Shown piece by piece: positions 22,785 through 37,011 of a stretch of 64,000 nt of DNA (the stretch's first letter is position 1; each line of letters starts with the position of its first letter). The stretch lies in NCBI GenBank assembly GCA_013396915.1, contig VWZL01000320.1, positions 1,173,134 to 1,237,133 on the forward strand, read 5' to 3'. This DNA is from Stercorarius parasiticus. Lineage: Eukaryota > Chordata > Aves > Charadriiformes > Stercorariidae. The notes under the pieces are model-generated. The model ran no database searches, was not told where the DNA came from, and saw nothing but the letters and a program-made list of their open reading frames with translations. Both the position numbers and the translations under genes were made by a program.

Positions 22785-25700
22785 GGAATATGTTTTTAAA
22801 ATTGCAGCGGTTCTTTCACAGTGATAGACTGAGATATTCTGTTTTACAGACTTAAGTGACATATATTCTATGGAAAGGTTATTCTGCTAAAAACTACGTT
22901 TCTGTGGCAGGGGGTTGCTGTAAACTGGGGCAGGTATGCACACAGTAATTTCTTAACTAGCTTGAGGCTTGGGAACCTGCACACCATTCTTTGATGCAGA
23001 TCCTCTGTTACTTGAAACAGCAGAGAACAACGCTTTTGGAGACACTTTTCCAGAGGTTCATAAACAAGCAGTGACAGTTTTGCTTGGGACTTTTCATGAG
23101 ATTGCCTAAGTGGTGTGTACTGGCCTTGTTATGTGGGTATCAGCTCTGGAGTTACCACCGGTACCAAAACATTCAATGAATTTCCTTAACATGCCCCATG
23201 CAAACAAAGGTGGGTCAAGAGCTCATGCACAAGCAGCTTGTTCCTTCAGTGAGAGATGGATGGAGACACAGGGCAACAGTTTCTTTATTAATCCTCACTG
23301 ATGAAGCAGGGCCCTTGCTCTGTTGTTGAAGTTTTTGTGTTAAGCTCTAAATAACAATGCCAGGCCATACAGTGACAAGCAGAAATATTTACTGACTGTG
23401 GATTTGCTCTGGTATTTCACAGAGATGAGAAGGTTTTGGAATAGGCTTTCCTTCCTTGAGGCTGAAATGCCAAGCAGCAAAAAGTCATCAGACTTCAGCG
23501 TGGTAAATCACAGACAGTGATAATGGTGACAGGGTGACAGACACAACAGGGAAAGCCTCTGTGCCAGCTCAGTGGCAGGTCATGGAGGAGGGACACCTTG
23601 GGCCTTAGCAGGGGAACGTCAGGGGAAAGTAAGAAGAGAGTGGTAAGAGAGTCTGCCACATGTCCCAGGCATGAGAGATGATGTTTCTTCAGCTATAATC
23701 TTACTGACATGCTGAGAACTGTACCAAGATCACATTTGGTACTGGGACACCTGGATCCTACAAAAGATTTGTAGTTGTGGTATCATAATCTACCTACTCT
23801 GACCTACCCTTTTCCTCCATTTATCAATCTGGAGAAAAGTGTCTCACAGAAACATAAGCAAATCTAACCATCGTAGAAGCAGAAGATTATTATTGTTTCC
23901 AAACATATTTGTCAGGAACAAAAGATTCAATCCCAAACTTAGAAAGGTAAAATTCCACATGGATGTCAGCAGTTTTAGGGGTAGGACTGCAATAGGATAC
24001 GGGGCATCTTAGCAAAACTCCCCAGTTGTTTTAAGGAGAAAGGGGAATTATACACGGAACTTTTGGCTAGCTTTTTCCAAGAAGTCTGGAGAACTTATTC
24101 CCACCTGGGGGAACTTGGTCCTACCAACTAATTTGGAGAACAGGAAAAAGGAAATTGCACACTGGCGGGGTTTACGCTAGACAATGGAGCAATCTCCTTA
24201 TTGCTTAAACATGCAAGCTGCATACTTTTTACTCTACCTCTCTTTTGCTGTGGCACCACCTCCCTCCCCAAAAAAGCTGAATAAACATGAAAGATCGGCG
24301 GACATATCGCATTTTACACAACAGAGCACAGCTTTATAGGGCTTTGTTACATCTTGAAAAGATTAAGTGCACCTGCATGTGAAGAATCCCTGTCCCTCTG
24401 AATAATCAGGCAGAGGCACCTCCGTTACTAGGGCACAGGCAAAGAACACGGTTGGGCTGCAGGTTATAACAAAGCTTGTTTAACCAAGGCTGGATCCTCT
24501 AATTTGTGAGGAGCAAGGCTGCCATCCAGCGGCTTTTCTCCAGTACAAAACTGAATGTGACAGCAACAGGGTGGAGAAAATGTTCATGTTCTCTTGATTT
24601 AAATGGGGATCTGCTAATTTGCTGATTTCTTCTTCTTCTGTTTTTTTTTAAACATTTAACTTAGATAACACACTAGCTGCAAACTACACAGAGAAAATAA
24701 AGGTTACTAGCTTATTTTAAATCATCACTAACTTCTGTTCTTGTTGACTTGGAATTTATATGTATAACGGTAATCATTCTGCCTAAGTGTAACTGTAGAT
24801 AAATATAAAATAATTTAAAATAAATTCCTCATAGCTGAAATAGTAGTGTGTCATTAGTGTGCACATCACATTTTAAAATGGAAGACACATTTATAAGCTT
24901 AATTCAAAGCTCATGAGAATCATTTCACCTTTCAACAGACTTGGAATCGGGCCCTGCTCGAATAAAAAGGGAATTTGAAGTTACGCAATCTGGAGGAAAA
25001 TTATCATGCATATTGCATATCTTCATCTCTAGGGACCGTCAGATCAACAGGTAGCATTAGAAGGAAATTTCCTGATGTTTATCCACTTGCAGATCCCACT
25101 CAAACGTAAATGTTTTTATCTACCGAAAAGCTGAAGTTCAGGCTGGTGAATAAGGCAGAAGGGTAATCTGCTCCTGAGGCAAATCATGTAAGTTTCCTTT
25201 GCCTCCATTTCCCTCTGTCTAAAACAGGGATAATGCTCATCTAGCTTGCAGGCAAGACACAAGATTCAATACACAGTGAATTACAAAGGACTTTGAGATC
25301 CTTAGAGACAAGAGAATATCTGTGTACTTCTCGCTATTGTTTATACAAGATATAAATCTATCAAAGGCTTGAAGGAGGTTGTATTGACCAACTTCTTCCA
25401 CTCTGCTTCTCCCCAGCTAATACTTCTTTGCAGCCTCCCTGACTCCCAGGGCATCAGTGAAGACAGGGGACTGTCCTTTCAAAGTGTTATTATTAAGTTC
25501 AAGTACTCTTGTTTCAATAAACAACTGTCTAACAAGGATGAATCAATCCGTTTAGTTTACCCAAAAGAAAGCAAAGGGATACTTTCACCACAGTTTGGTG
25601 GATCTTTATTGGATGACAGAATTCAGTTAATGAAGCGCTCCGGACTGCAGACTGCAAAGTTTTAGTAAGATTCAGTTCTTAAGGTGAAATGGGAATAAAT

Positions 25701-26765
25701 TCAGATGCAAAAAGGACATGAATGCCAACAATAAGAATGCTTAAGAAGCAAGTTAGCAGGAGTTGTGGTAGATTCAGAATCGGGGCAGATGTTCAAACCA
25801 AATTTAGATATTTTTTTGGAAATCATTCATTTGGAACATGAATTAACTGGTAGAAATCATATAGTCTGTTTTAACCCATAGATCGAACTAGATTGTCACA
25901 AGGTTTTCTCTGACCTTAGAATGTTTTAATATATGAAGTCCTTCATAAAAATTGTTTCATTTTTAGAAATAGTTGTTAGGAATAGCAGAAATAGTTACAG
26001 TTGGTGAAAGGGAAGAAGAAAAACATTTGAAGTAAGTTTAAAATTGGGAATACTATCTAGGGAACAGCTGCTCACTTTTATTGGAAAATACTAGAATGTT
26101 CACATTCAAAATGTCTCATATGTGAAATGTCAAAATATTTCAATCAGTCATATATCTAGTAACACAATTAGGAATGTTTTTTTGGGGGGAAAAAAGTTAC
26201 TCCTAAAAATAATTTTGACTTTTTTCTTTTATATTTCCTCTAGAGACCATAGAGTGTTTTACCTTTTTTCTTCATACCAGCATCCCAGCATTTTCTGTTT
26301 ATGGTGAGCAACAACTCTCTCCCATTTTCTCCATCCTCTGTCCCAGACCATCAGCTGAAAAAAATCTGATCGGAGAGTGAACACTTGCTGAAATCAGTGC
26401 AGTCCTTAGTCTCAGGATATTGGGAGGCTAGGCACTTTTTCTGGGTTTTTGTCATTCTGAGTGAATTAAGCTTGCTTTACTTTGGACATGTAAAAATCAG
26501 ACATTTAACTATGAGGCAGTTCCCCTCTAAGGTTGTTAAGACCATTTATCTTAGACTCTTAGGCTAAGATGATCTGAATCACCCTCTGGAGTTGCCTATT
26601 TCTCTTCTTAGACTATGTGAAGTGCGTAGCGTGACTAACTTGGTTTTAGATGTCTAACTTTTAGATACCTAAGTTTGACAAATGAATTTTCTTCTGTTTC
26701 CAGCATAATCTAAACTAGGGCCACCTAGGAAGAACAGAAGTCTCTTTCTTTTTCTTTCTTAAGAA

Positions 26766-26804
26766 AGAGAAGATTCATCATTCTTAACTGAAGAGAAGAT
26801 TCAT
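26766..26804. repeat. Partial tandem repeat, 26-bp period
   Basis: AGAGAAGATTCAT occurs at 26766-26778 and 26792-26804. It lies next to a pyrimidine-to-purine palindrome, CTTTCTTAAGAAAG. Confidence 0.75.
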
Positions 26805-27800
26805 GATTATTTTAAAAGATTTTAGTCTATTCTTATTCAAATCCGTTTACAACCCTTACTAATGGTTTTCTTTTTTTTAAACACATTACAATTATTGAAA
26901 ATAAAAGCAAAGCAAGAAAAGCATTTTACCTCTTGCCAGTAATTAACACCAAAATTCAGTCCATTTTACTTGAGATGGTACTCCTACTAATGAATTCGTT
27001 TGAAGTCATTCAGAGAGGGAGCTTCTAAAAGACCCGATTTGTAGGAAAATTTAAGCTACAAGAATGAAGCAGCTGTGTTTCACATGTAAACTCTCACATC
27101 TGAAGTTTACTACTAAAGACTTACCTAACAATTGCTGTACAATCAGAAATTAATACCCCTGTTTTATAGATGAGACGTTAAGTACCTACATAAGTTGTGA
27201 AATACCAATGCTGCTCTACTTTTGAAACATAACTTAATCATTAAACACAAACCCCTATTTTCATTGATCATGCTACATTCATGTTACAGTTCTCTAAAAT
27301 TAACAAGTATTTTGAAATATGTTACTTTAAAGATGATAAGCTTTATTCAGCAAGTAACTCCACAAACACTTGCTTTCTATACTGATAACAAAAATAAAAA
27401 CTAGATTAAAAAACAACAACCAAACTAACAATCAGTCCTGATCTCTGCCCTATAAGGAAGGTGCAGATGACCTTCCTCACATGAAGGCCAAGATGACAAA
27501 AATGATCTCATTTTCCTTCGAACGCTTCATGAAGTGTTAGGCAGTGTTTTATCTGTCTTTTCCAGTTGGGGTCTGGAAACAAGAATGTACACCTGAGTAA
27601 GGACAGCTGTCCTAATGCAGGCCCTGGTTGAACGGTATGCAGGGTTTTAGCTGTCTCATGGAAGCTTTTCAAGTCTGTGCAATGAGCAAAACAGTTGACA
27701 GATGCAGCCACGCTTAGATTATTTTTTTTTCCACTAATTTTTCCTTATTGCCCCATGACTTCTGTGCCTGACGTGAGATAGTCTCAGCTGCAAATTAGTG

Positions 27801-30800
27801 CAGTGAGCAAGAACACCCTCTAGTGGTAATCTAGAGCCCTGATAGACCTGTGCTTGTTTTTCATAGTATTTGCATTAAAAATTTTTTTTCAAGTTGACAA
27901 CAGGGAGCCCTTAGTTGTTTACAGGCACAGAACTACCACATCTTACCTGTCTAAACTCAAACAACAGCCTCTGCCCCTGCTCTGTGACACCCCACATCTA
28001 GGGCTATACCTTGCGCATGTAGCACGACACCACGGCATCTACGATCTATCATGTTCTCTGGCTTGGGTCACGAAGCAAGGACTGCCCTGTGATATATACT
28101 CCTATAGCTGGGAAGTACATTGCCTGGTAGTCCACTATGTTCAAAAGAAGCCCACTAAAAGGTGCCTGTCCCTTCTGCAGCCTTTTTATCCCCTATATGA
28201 CCTAATATTGTAGTTTCTCACCCCATGACATGACCCACTGCATGTACACTAGAAAACTGGATATTTAAGACATCTTAGATCACTGTTGGTCACAGATTCC
28301 AAAGAATACAGGTGTTTAACCTGGCCAGACCTGCAGGATTAGCCCAGTGAATACATCAAATACTAAATCTGAAAGACCATTTAATTCTGCTGTAAATCTC
28401 AATACATAGCTGACATTTCCCTCAGAGGCTAGCTGGCAGGATGCTTCCTAGAAGACACCTATGACCTATCAGGGAAAGAGCATGGAGACCTGAGAGGATG
28501 CTCCTCTTCTATTGGATTTCCAAGGGTTTGGGTACTTAACAGATTGATGATTCTTTGGTGGTGAGATGCCATGTCTCTCCCCATCTATAGATACTCACAC
28601 AGCCCTTCGCTGTGTAATGACCAGAATCCCCAGGTGACTTGGAAGGAAATTCCACACATCAAAAAAAGTTCACAGGAAAACCATGTGGGGTAGCACATGT
28701 GAAACAATCCAAATGTGTTTGAAATGTAAAGCTATTCCAGTACATGTAAGTGACAATAAAAGAACTATTTATCTTTGGGTAAAAAGAGCAGCTGTGAAAA
28801 CATCAGCTTTTCTCAACAGGGGCTTCTTCCAGGTGAGCTCAAATATTATCCATAAGCATATCAGAACTGACCATTTATTTTTTAATTTACTAAGTAATTC
28901 CTGTGGTTATTATTTATTATTTTTAGATCTACTAGATTTTTTAGATTTTTTTTAAAGGCTGAAAAATTTAAACTTCTGTTAATCTAAAAACAAATGCTCA
29001 TGTTTGAGGTTTGTCCATTTTTGTAAAATGTTATGTAAAATACCTTAAATGCTATAAGAACATAACTGAAATATTTATTTGAACCTTTTCAAAAATCATC
29101 TTAAGTGCAATCAAGGTGTACATGTGTGAAAGACAAGTTTTATACAGATGACATTTCATCCAGGTACTTTCCATTTAATAAAAAGCTCATTTTCATAGAA
29201 CAGGAGGTTTGAGCGATTTTGCCCAATTCTAATATCTTATTTTACAGTATTGTTTAGAGAGCCTGTCTGAAGACTTAACTATATAAAGGAATATATCAGT
29301 TTACAGTAAATGATCATCCTTTAAAAAAAAAACCACACCCAATAATCCAACAAAAAAAATTCTTGGCAATCTGAATAAGTATGATATATAATGTAGAAGA
29401 GAAGAAGAAACAGCATCATAATTTACAAACAAGGCTTCAAAAACAGTCCAGTCTGATTTTTAGAACCTTTGAGCACATATTTTTCTCACAGACATGAAAT
29501 AGAAAAATGGATGCTCACACTTTTTGAAAGGTAGCACTTAAGAGATTTCCCAGTGCTTCACAAAATTTATGACTGAGTTGAAACTTAAGTCAGATATTCT
29601 GTATCCAGTCAAGTATGTTAACTAAAAAAAATATCATTACTCTATAAAGAATTATCTTACCGTTTGGCCTGATCCTGCTTTGTAGACTGAGTAATTGTTG
29701 CTCCTTTGGTTTATGTACTTCAGTTTATCCTTTTTTATTACCCTGTGGTGCCACATTAACTTTCCCTAATACTGTAGGTTACTTATTCTGTACTTTTCAG
29801 AAATACCTTGTTGACGCTAGATTTTGTCTCAGCGGCCTGAAGAGTTTTACTGTTCTTTCTCCCGGTTTTCTAACCATACTGTGAAGAAGAGATGGAAAGT
29901 AACTGAATGCCACCTGTCTTTTGAATGTCTCCAAAGCTTTTATCTGTTCATCCAGATGGCTCAATTTGCATTGACAGTTTTTGTGGCCACTTCAATTAGC
30001 TTAAGCTGCTTCATGGTGCATCTAATTATTCTAGTATGCATTTAAAAAGAACTTTAAATTCAAGACCAGATCTTAAATAAAATGTTGGAAGAAAGAAAAA
30101 CAAAATCCCCCACACAAAAAAAGCAAAAAAAACCCCAGCTCTCCCAAAAATGTTTAAATATATGATGATGAATTTCCAATCCTGTAGCTTGGATAATGTT
30201 AGAATACTTTGTTGTTTTTTTTTTTAATATATATATTAAGTATATTAAGCTGTGGTATGGAAAGGATCACCTTTTTACTGTTTTTCTAACAGTTGTTTTT
30301 TCTTCTTTCTGTTAAATTGTAGCACATTCTGAAAATTAATATTACATACAGGCCATTATTATGTAAACATTACGTATGGAGCAAGTTTTCTTTTGTGAAG
30401 GTTAATGCAAATAGATTAATTCTAGACCAATTTTTAATAATATAGAGGACCGCCTATTGTTTGACTGCCGTTATACACATTTATTTCTTGAAGTTCAAGG
30501 AAAACAAACTGGAAATTTTCAATCACATTTTGAGGATCAATCCAATCCCTAACATTTCTATTAACTACTTTTTCTACAGAGGAGGAAACAGTCTTCTTGT
30601 TTTTTATTGTCTTAGAAAATAAAGTTAAAAAAAAAATTTGGTTTGGATAAGATTGATATGGAAGACAGTACTTCGCTTTTAACATGAATTCCTACATAAT
30701 GAATTTGTTGTCAGCCTGACTATGCCCCATTTACACTTGCCAACATTGACTAATATGGCAATTCCTAAACTTTGTCAAACTTAAACCATGTCAAATCTAC

Positions 30801-33800
30801 TGCATATGTGCAACTGATCTATATCATGAGTCCATCACATCCTAGACACTTCAAATTTTCCACACATACCAATTAGCCAATTTTGTGATCTATGTAGAGG
30901 TTTCTTCTGGAGATCTGATCTATCACCTGCTAGACATTCCTGCCCAAAATTTTAGCTTACCATGCAAATCACTAGACTTGGTGTGTTGCCTCCTTGGCAA
31001 TGTAATTTCAGTGTAACATTCCTCAGTCTCTCTTCTTTATTGTCCTATTTCAACTACAGCTCTCCACATTTCTAGATTAAGCATACCTTAACTGTGGAAG
31101 TGCTACTTGAAGTTTTAATGAAGGTGTACAATTGTAGTTTGTGTCCATAACAGTAGATTATGTGTCCAATGTAGATGGAGCAGGAAAAAGAAATAATATA
31201 GTCAAGTTGTTTCAACTTTACTCTGGTTGACGCGCCCAAAAAAAGATCAAAACAACAGTACAGACACAAATCCAATTAAAGGGAATAGCCTGATTTATTA
31301 TTTGATGCAGCTAAAATTTGCTTCCACTGCCTTAATGTACTTGTTTGTGTTTTTGTTTGTTTTTTATCAACCATGACTGTGACTGGTTTTTACCCACGTA
31401 AAATGAAAGAAGTCATAATGATGAACAGAAACCTTTTAAAAAAAATACAGGGCGGGCAAAAATAATACCTTATGTTCATAAGAGTAAGGAGTAAATAGCG
31501 TGACTGGTTGACTGGTATTTTTCCCCTACACGATTCCAAAGCACATTTTACATGCTTTCATTGAGACTGAGGCACATTTTAGTTAGCGATGAATTTGACG
31601 AAGTTCCCTTATTGCTGATTTCCACTAGTAGGTGTCCTCTCCTTAGTGATGTCTATGGCACTATGGATGTATATACGTCATTAATGTGACTAAGATATTG
31701 TACTCCTCCAATTTCCAGTACAGAATGGAAAGAACTATCATTTTTCAGGAAAAACCTAATGTGTGTGTAATTGGCTTAAGTAATACTGTTGTGTGGTTTT
31801 ACCATAGGTCTGTTTTAATGATCACATCTCCTTTTAGATCTCAGTTTTAAAAGCCTTGCCTTATTCTTTAAAAAACCCATCATAATGCTTCTCTTTCAGT
31901 TTATTAATTTTCCTCTCTTCTGATTTCTGAATCCTTCAATGTCGGACACGTTTTGTATTTTCAAGTTATTGGTATGTAACAAAACCAGAATTAAGCACAT
32001 GGCAACCTCCGAAAAATTGGTCTGGATTGAATCACAAGTTCTGGATTCATTGATGAGCCATACATAGCCTCTCTGTGTATATGTGAATAAATCATAAGAT
32101 CTCACCTTCTTTTTCTGTTTCTACCAGCACAGGGTCACCATGACATTCACGTACAGAAACCCAGTGGTTGCTGGGACAGCACAAATGCTCATGTTGCCTC
32201 TCACTGATAGGTTTTATAATGTTTGTGCTGTGCCAGTTCAGATTCATATGCAGCCAGTGGATGTTTGGAGTAAAGAAATAAATATTAAAGAAGTATACTA
32301 CAGTTAATAAAAACAAGTCCCTGCTTAACAGATCAGAAACCAAAATATGTTTCCTTAGATTAACAGGCCAAAGTGTGGCAGTTTTAATCCCTTTTTAATG
32401 TGCAACCACACAACGAAAGTAAAATAATGGAATTTGATCAAACTTGCAACGAAAATATCTTAAGCAAAGTTACTTGATGTTTTGTTGCCATAGGCTAAGA
32501 ACACAGACAATTACACTGGTTCAATGCATGCTCAGAAACTTGTTGAGCAGTGGTAATTTGAACATGTGTCTGAGCCTTCTGTGCAATTATTTTATATCTC
32601 CCTTTGCTGATTGATTCTGACTAAGCAGTTTTCCTTTCTGTTCATTTGTCATGTGCAGCAGTATGTGTTCATTTTTCTGTGTTTTCTATGTTACATTTCT
32701 TAGTCCTCAAACTACTTCTCTTCATTTGGGGTCCACACTGCCCTTTTTCAAAATTTCTGTGTATTTAGCAGTGTGTTAGCCACAGCAACAGACTAAAGAA
32801 GGCCACCTCTTACATAGCTAAATTGGAAAATATCCCAGACTAAAGAAAATATTAAATAGAGCAGAAAAAAATCAGCATATGGATGCTATTGATGCAGAAG
32901 GAAGATAGCCAACTGCGCTGTAGAAATTCCCACTCGGAAGAGATACAAGGAAGCAGTGTTTGTTTAGCTCGCACTGCTGCCAATGCAAAGGACCATCATG
33001 ACCCGTAAAGTAAACCCAGGAGGTGGAAGGATTGTCTCATAAAGGGAAACACAAATATTGTAAATTCAGTTTTCATTGTGAACAAATGTACATGAAGAAT
33101 GTATTAAAAATTTGAAGACCCCTCAGTGATAATGTATGGGAGAATACGCAATCAGCCCAAGGTTCAGGTACTTCTCAAGGTTATGAGGTGCGTTTTGTGA
33201 TAGACATCCTCAATCTAGAAAGAATTTCTGTAGTCAACAGCTTGTAGGAAGACAAAATCATATCCATTTGGACTGGATCTGTACACTTAAAAAGCAATTA
33301 ACCACCATTAACTACCATCTGACTACCCATCATCAATCATAATTTAATAATACTGGTGTATTTGAATCTCTGTGGAGATCACATTGAGATCGCATAGGCT
33401 CCATACTGAATTTAATAGGGAAATATGTGAAGATCTCTGAAAACTCACTGTAAATTGCATCTTTGAGATACAGCATTATGTCTTTAAGACTTGCATGGAG
33501 GAATGAATGAGGTATGATCCCAGGAAGATGGCAGACACTGTTCTCCAGGGAGCAAAAAGCCAGAACTTTCTACTAAGAAGTTGTGAAAGAAAATTGTCCA
33601 GAGAAAAGAAGACAAATTGTAACAGCCTGTGAAGCTGATAGTTAAAGAAAGAAGACTTAATCTTTGACTATAGTTTTCCTGGGTAGATTAATTTACAGTA
33701 GATATAACTCATTATCCGATTATTCAAAAAAACCCACCTTTGAATAAAATATTCTGTTAAGCAAGAACACAGACTGATGAAAGCTTATGCAGAAGCTAAT

Positions 33801-36670
33801 TCATGACTAGTGTCAAACCCTAGGAAAGTGAGACATCGGATTTTATAACTTAATGGCTTGTGAGTTCTTCGTTCCATTCCTTTGCTTTCTGAAACACAGC
33901 CAGGGTGAAGACATTTTGATAATGAAAAATGAACAAGGGTGGAAATATGGTAATCTGTGGCTAGTGAATCACAGTCCATGCAACAGATCCTCTCCCGTGT
34001 ACCGATGCTGAGCTATAGAGATCTCAGGGGGTTGGTGGACAATAAAATTTTGGTCCTTTCCATATGCATTATCACTTTTTGCCCAAATACTGAATTTAAG
34101 ACTGTGTGCTTCTGTTGCAGTATTCTTGGTTTACAACACAGTATTTTTCGTACCTTTGCTGAGAAAATGAAGGGCATTAGAAGAATGTTTTGAAGTTGAC
34201 TAAAGGTGTTAGATTAACAGACAAGGAATATACATATATATTCTAGAATCTTTTTTTTCACAACTTCATAACTAGCTTCTGATGTTAAGTAACACCTCAA
34301 AGTCTGCTGCTAGTCTATCACTAGCAGTATCTTCAAAAAATGTGTAAAATCATTTTCTTGATGAAGATCAAATAAAAATCTCACTTTAGTAGTCACTAAA
34401 GAAGTAGAAGTGGTTTGCATAAGTGCATAAATACTGCAGATCATAAAATAGTGGCAAAAAATAATCTTATTAAGCTTTTAATGAACAAAACTAAACGCAA
34501 TCTAGTAAAAATTCATCTTATGGATTCTTGCCTTGGTGACTGCATTTTGTCTTTTCATTAATTGTTGGACTACAAAGGTGACCAGTTGCACTTCCCTGCA
34601 GTGAAAAACAGCCACAGAGAGATGTTAAGTCCAACATATGCACACTGCCTCATCCTGCCTCATGATATCCTATAATCCACAAATCATTCCTGTTGAGCAA
34701 GGACAAGTCTGAAACCACTTTTGTGTTCTCCCAAAGATCAGGCATTAAATAAAGACTGAATACTTTCAAATTCAACTTGATTAAAGTATCTAGATAAAAT
34801 ACTTCAGTCTTTAGTACTAAAAGACTTTAGTGTTGAGGAATGTTTTGATTACAGTGCAAGTACATAACATTTATATCTTTATAGTTTTCAGAAACATCGT
34901 TGTACACAAGAGCTGCGAGTAAATGAACCAGTAAATCTAAGCAGCATAAGGAATGACTGAGTATTGAGTTATCTGACTTGGCAGGAATAGGATATAAGTA
35001 GTCTATGGATAGACTTAAAATAATACAACAGTTTATACTATATTAATTCTTCTTGTCAAATGCAGAACATTTTTAAACTGATTTTATTAGTAGTTAATAT
35101 TTCTGCTATTACAACACAAGTTGCAGTTCAGACATCTCTATACTAGGCTCTGTGCCTAAGAGATCCCTTATAATCCAAGTAGTCAAAGATTCAGGTAAAG
35201 AAGTTAGGACATTTTAATAGGTTGTACAAATAGTGACTACTATACATCCTTTCTTCAACTGTTGTTAATGAACTGTATGAAATTGTAATTTGACTCTCTT
35301 TTCCTGAATTTTGTGTTACTCCATTTAACTTCATCTTTGTCACAGTTTCAAATAAATCAAGTATGGCAATATCCATTCTATAGCAGCTATGTAAAAATTC
35401 AATTGATGAGAATTTTTTTTAAACTTGAAAATTAATTTCTGTTACTCTAGAAATAATAACTTCCTTTCCTGGAGATATGCTTAAATCCCTACTTGACTAG
35501 TTCTAAGTCTTTCTGAAATTGTGTAGGGAAATTCACTGTGGCTGCTTTGGCATTCGGATTTAAATAAATGCCAATCACTATTTGAGGAAGTTTATTTTAC
35601 CCACTTCCTTTCTGTCAGCTGGAAGTCAAGAAAGCCAACAGTTCTTTGAAAGATGAGATGTAGAAACTGCTGAAGTTTAAATAGATCTGGGTTCATATTC
35701 TTTTATTACTTCAAACAAGAATGTTAATGATCAAACATCCATATTAAAACTGTAATAATTGTGCTATCTGAAACATGGTCAAAGTTTCAATTCAAAATGT
35801 TATTCTACTGTATAATGTAAAATGTACTGACTGAAAAAATATTTTCTTTTAATTTAATATATTTCTAAACATATCTATAGTTATAACATATAGCATACTG
35901 CCCAAAATCTATTTTTATCAGACTAGTTAACAGTCTTAATTTTTTTGCCAAAACTGGAGCTCTGACAACTGTTTCCCATTTTGAGTCAAATAACTTCTTC
36001 CAAAATAACTCCTTAGGGACAAACGTGAAAAAAATGGAAAACAAGAATATTTTTAATAAAATCCTTCATAATTTTGAAACCATATCTGACTTTCTGAAAA
36101 GCTCTAACTTTCTGCTGTTTAATGACAAAGTGGTGGCATTGTCTCTCTAACGAGACTTAAGTATACATTCAAACATTAAAGATAAAAATTGGTATCAGTA
36201 CTTGAAAATCAATGCGTATGGATCACGGATCAAAGTATAACAAGAGTTTATTTATCTTTTTCAATTTCACTGCCCATGGATCGCCTTTCTTTTACACACT
36301 GCATAGTTGTTAACCTCTTTACAATACCGACGTAAAAGTTCTATTTTGTTTCATTTTAATTTGATAAAATTTAACATCCACATAAATTTATGGAGAACAT
36401 AGAATAGAAGTGGATTCTATGTTTAATACTCTTAAATGAAAAATGTATTCCCAAAGATATTTGTCAATGAGTAAGTTTCATGTGGGTTACAAATTTCCTA
36501 GGATGTGTCTCTAAAAACATTACCCTGCTATTAGGATACAAACCTAACCCAACTACTTTGTATGGAGGTTCTTTTTTCTCTGCTTGCAGTACTGTAATAT
36601 TCTGTGACCTAAAATATTTCCTCCCTTGTTTACAGTTAGACATCAGCCTTTTCTTTGCAGAGTAGGAAAA
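27801..36670. other. Intergenic, no gene seen
   Basis: About 8.9 kb of AT-rich sequence with A/T-rich low-complexity patches (for example 30090-30140). A CTCF-like motif sits at its left edge (27813-27826). An unassigned 119-codon frame at 27854-28213 (+) lies in a locally GC-richer segment, but nothing in it resembles a known protein. Confidence 0.55.
27813..27826 (-). promoter_or_regulatory. CTCF-like binding motif
   Basis: Read on the - strand, CCACTAGAGGGTGT agrees well with the conserved vertebrate CTCF core (CCASYAGRKGGC-type), differing at the end of the core. Binding is not shown by sequence alone, and a motif of this quality can occur by chance. Confidence 0.35.
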
Positions 36671-36747
36671 ATCATAGAATCGTAGAATCGTCTGGTTTGC
36701 AAGGGACCTTTAAGATCATCAAGTCCAACCATCAACCTAACCTAACC

Positions 36748-37011
36748 ACAACTAAGCCATGTCCCTAAGAACCACATCTACCCATCTTTTAAATACCTCC
36801 AGTGATGGTGATACCACCACTTCCCTGGGCAGCTTGTTCTAATGTTTGATAACACATTTGGTATAGAAATTTTTCCTAAACAACTAAGCCATGTCCCTAA
36901 GAACCACATCTACCCATCTTTTAAATACCTCCAGTGATGGTGATACCACCACTTCCCTGGGCAGCTTGTTCTAATGTTTGATAACACATTTGGTATAGAA
37001 ATTTTTCCTAA
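36748..37011. repeat. Exact 132-bp tandem duplication (2 copies)
   Basis: Copy 1 spans 36748-36879 and copy 2 spans 36880-37011. I compared them base by base and found no mismatch. The flanking bases differ (C at 36747 versus A at 36879; A at 36880 versus T at 37012), which fixes the unit at 132 bp. The unit lies inside the 3' region of the CR1 copy. Such perfect identity, in an element that is otherwise degraded, implies a recent event or an assembly artefact. Confidence 0.97.

Larger units (their letters stand above)
16396..27800. other. Intergenic, no gene seen
   Basis: About 11 kb of AT-rich sequence with no exon, RNA gene or recognisable mobile element. It contains a (GGAAAA)6 array (20731-20766), a 15-bp direct repeat (19829/19879), a 26-bp-period repeat (26766-26804) and a small hairpin (22760-22784). 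The longest open frame (22049-22432, +) has no family resemblance. Confidence 0.55.

Noticed and set aside
24160..24310. Possible LTR or transcript end around AATAAA near 24281
   Set aside because: A poly(A)-like hexamer is present, but there are no element ends, target-site duplication or recognisable body.
27854..28213. 119-codon + strand frame as a gene
   Set aside because: No recognisable domain, no start context or splice structure that I can support, and no similarity I recognise.
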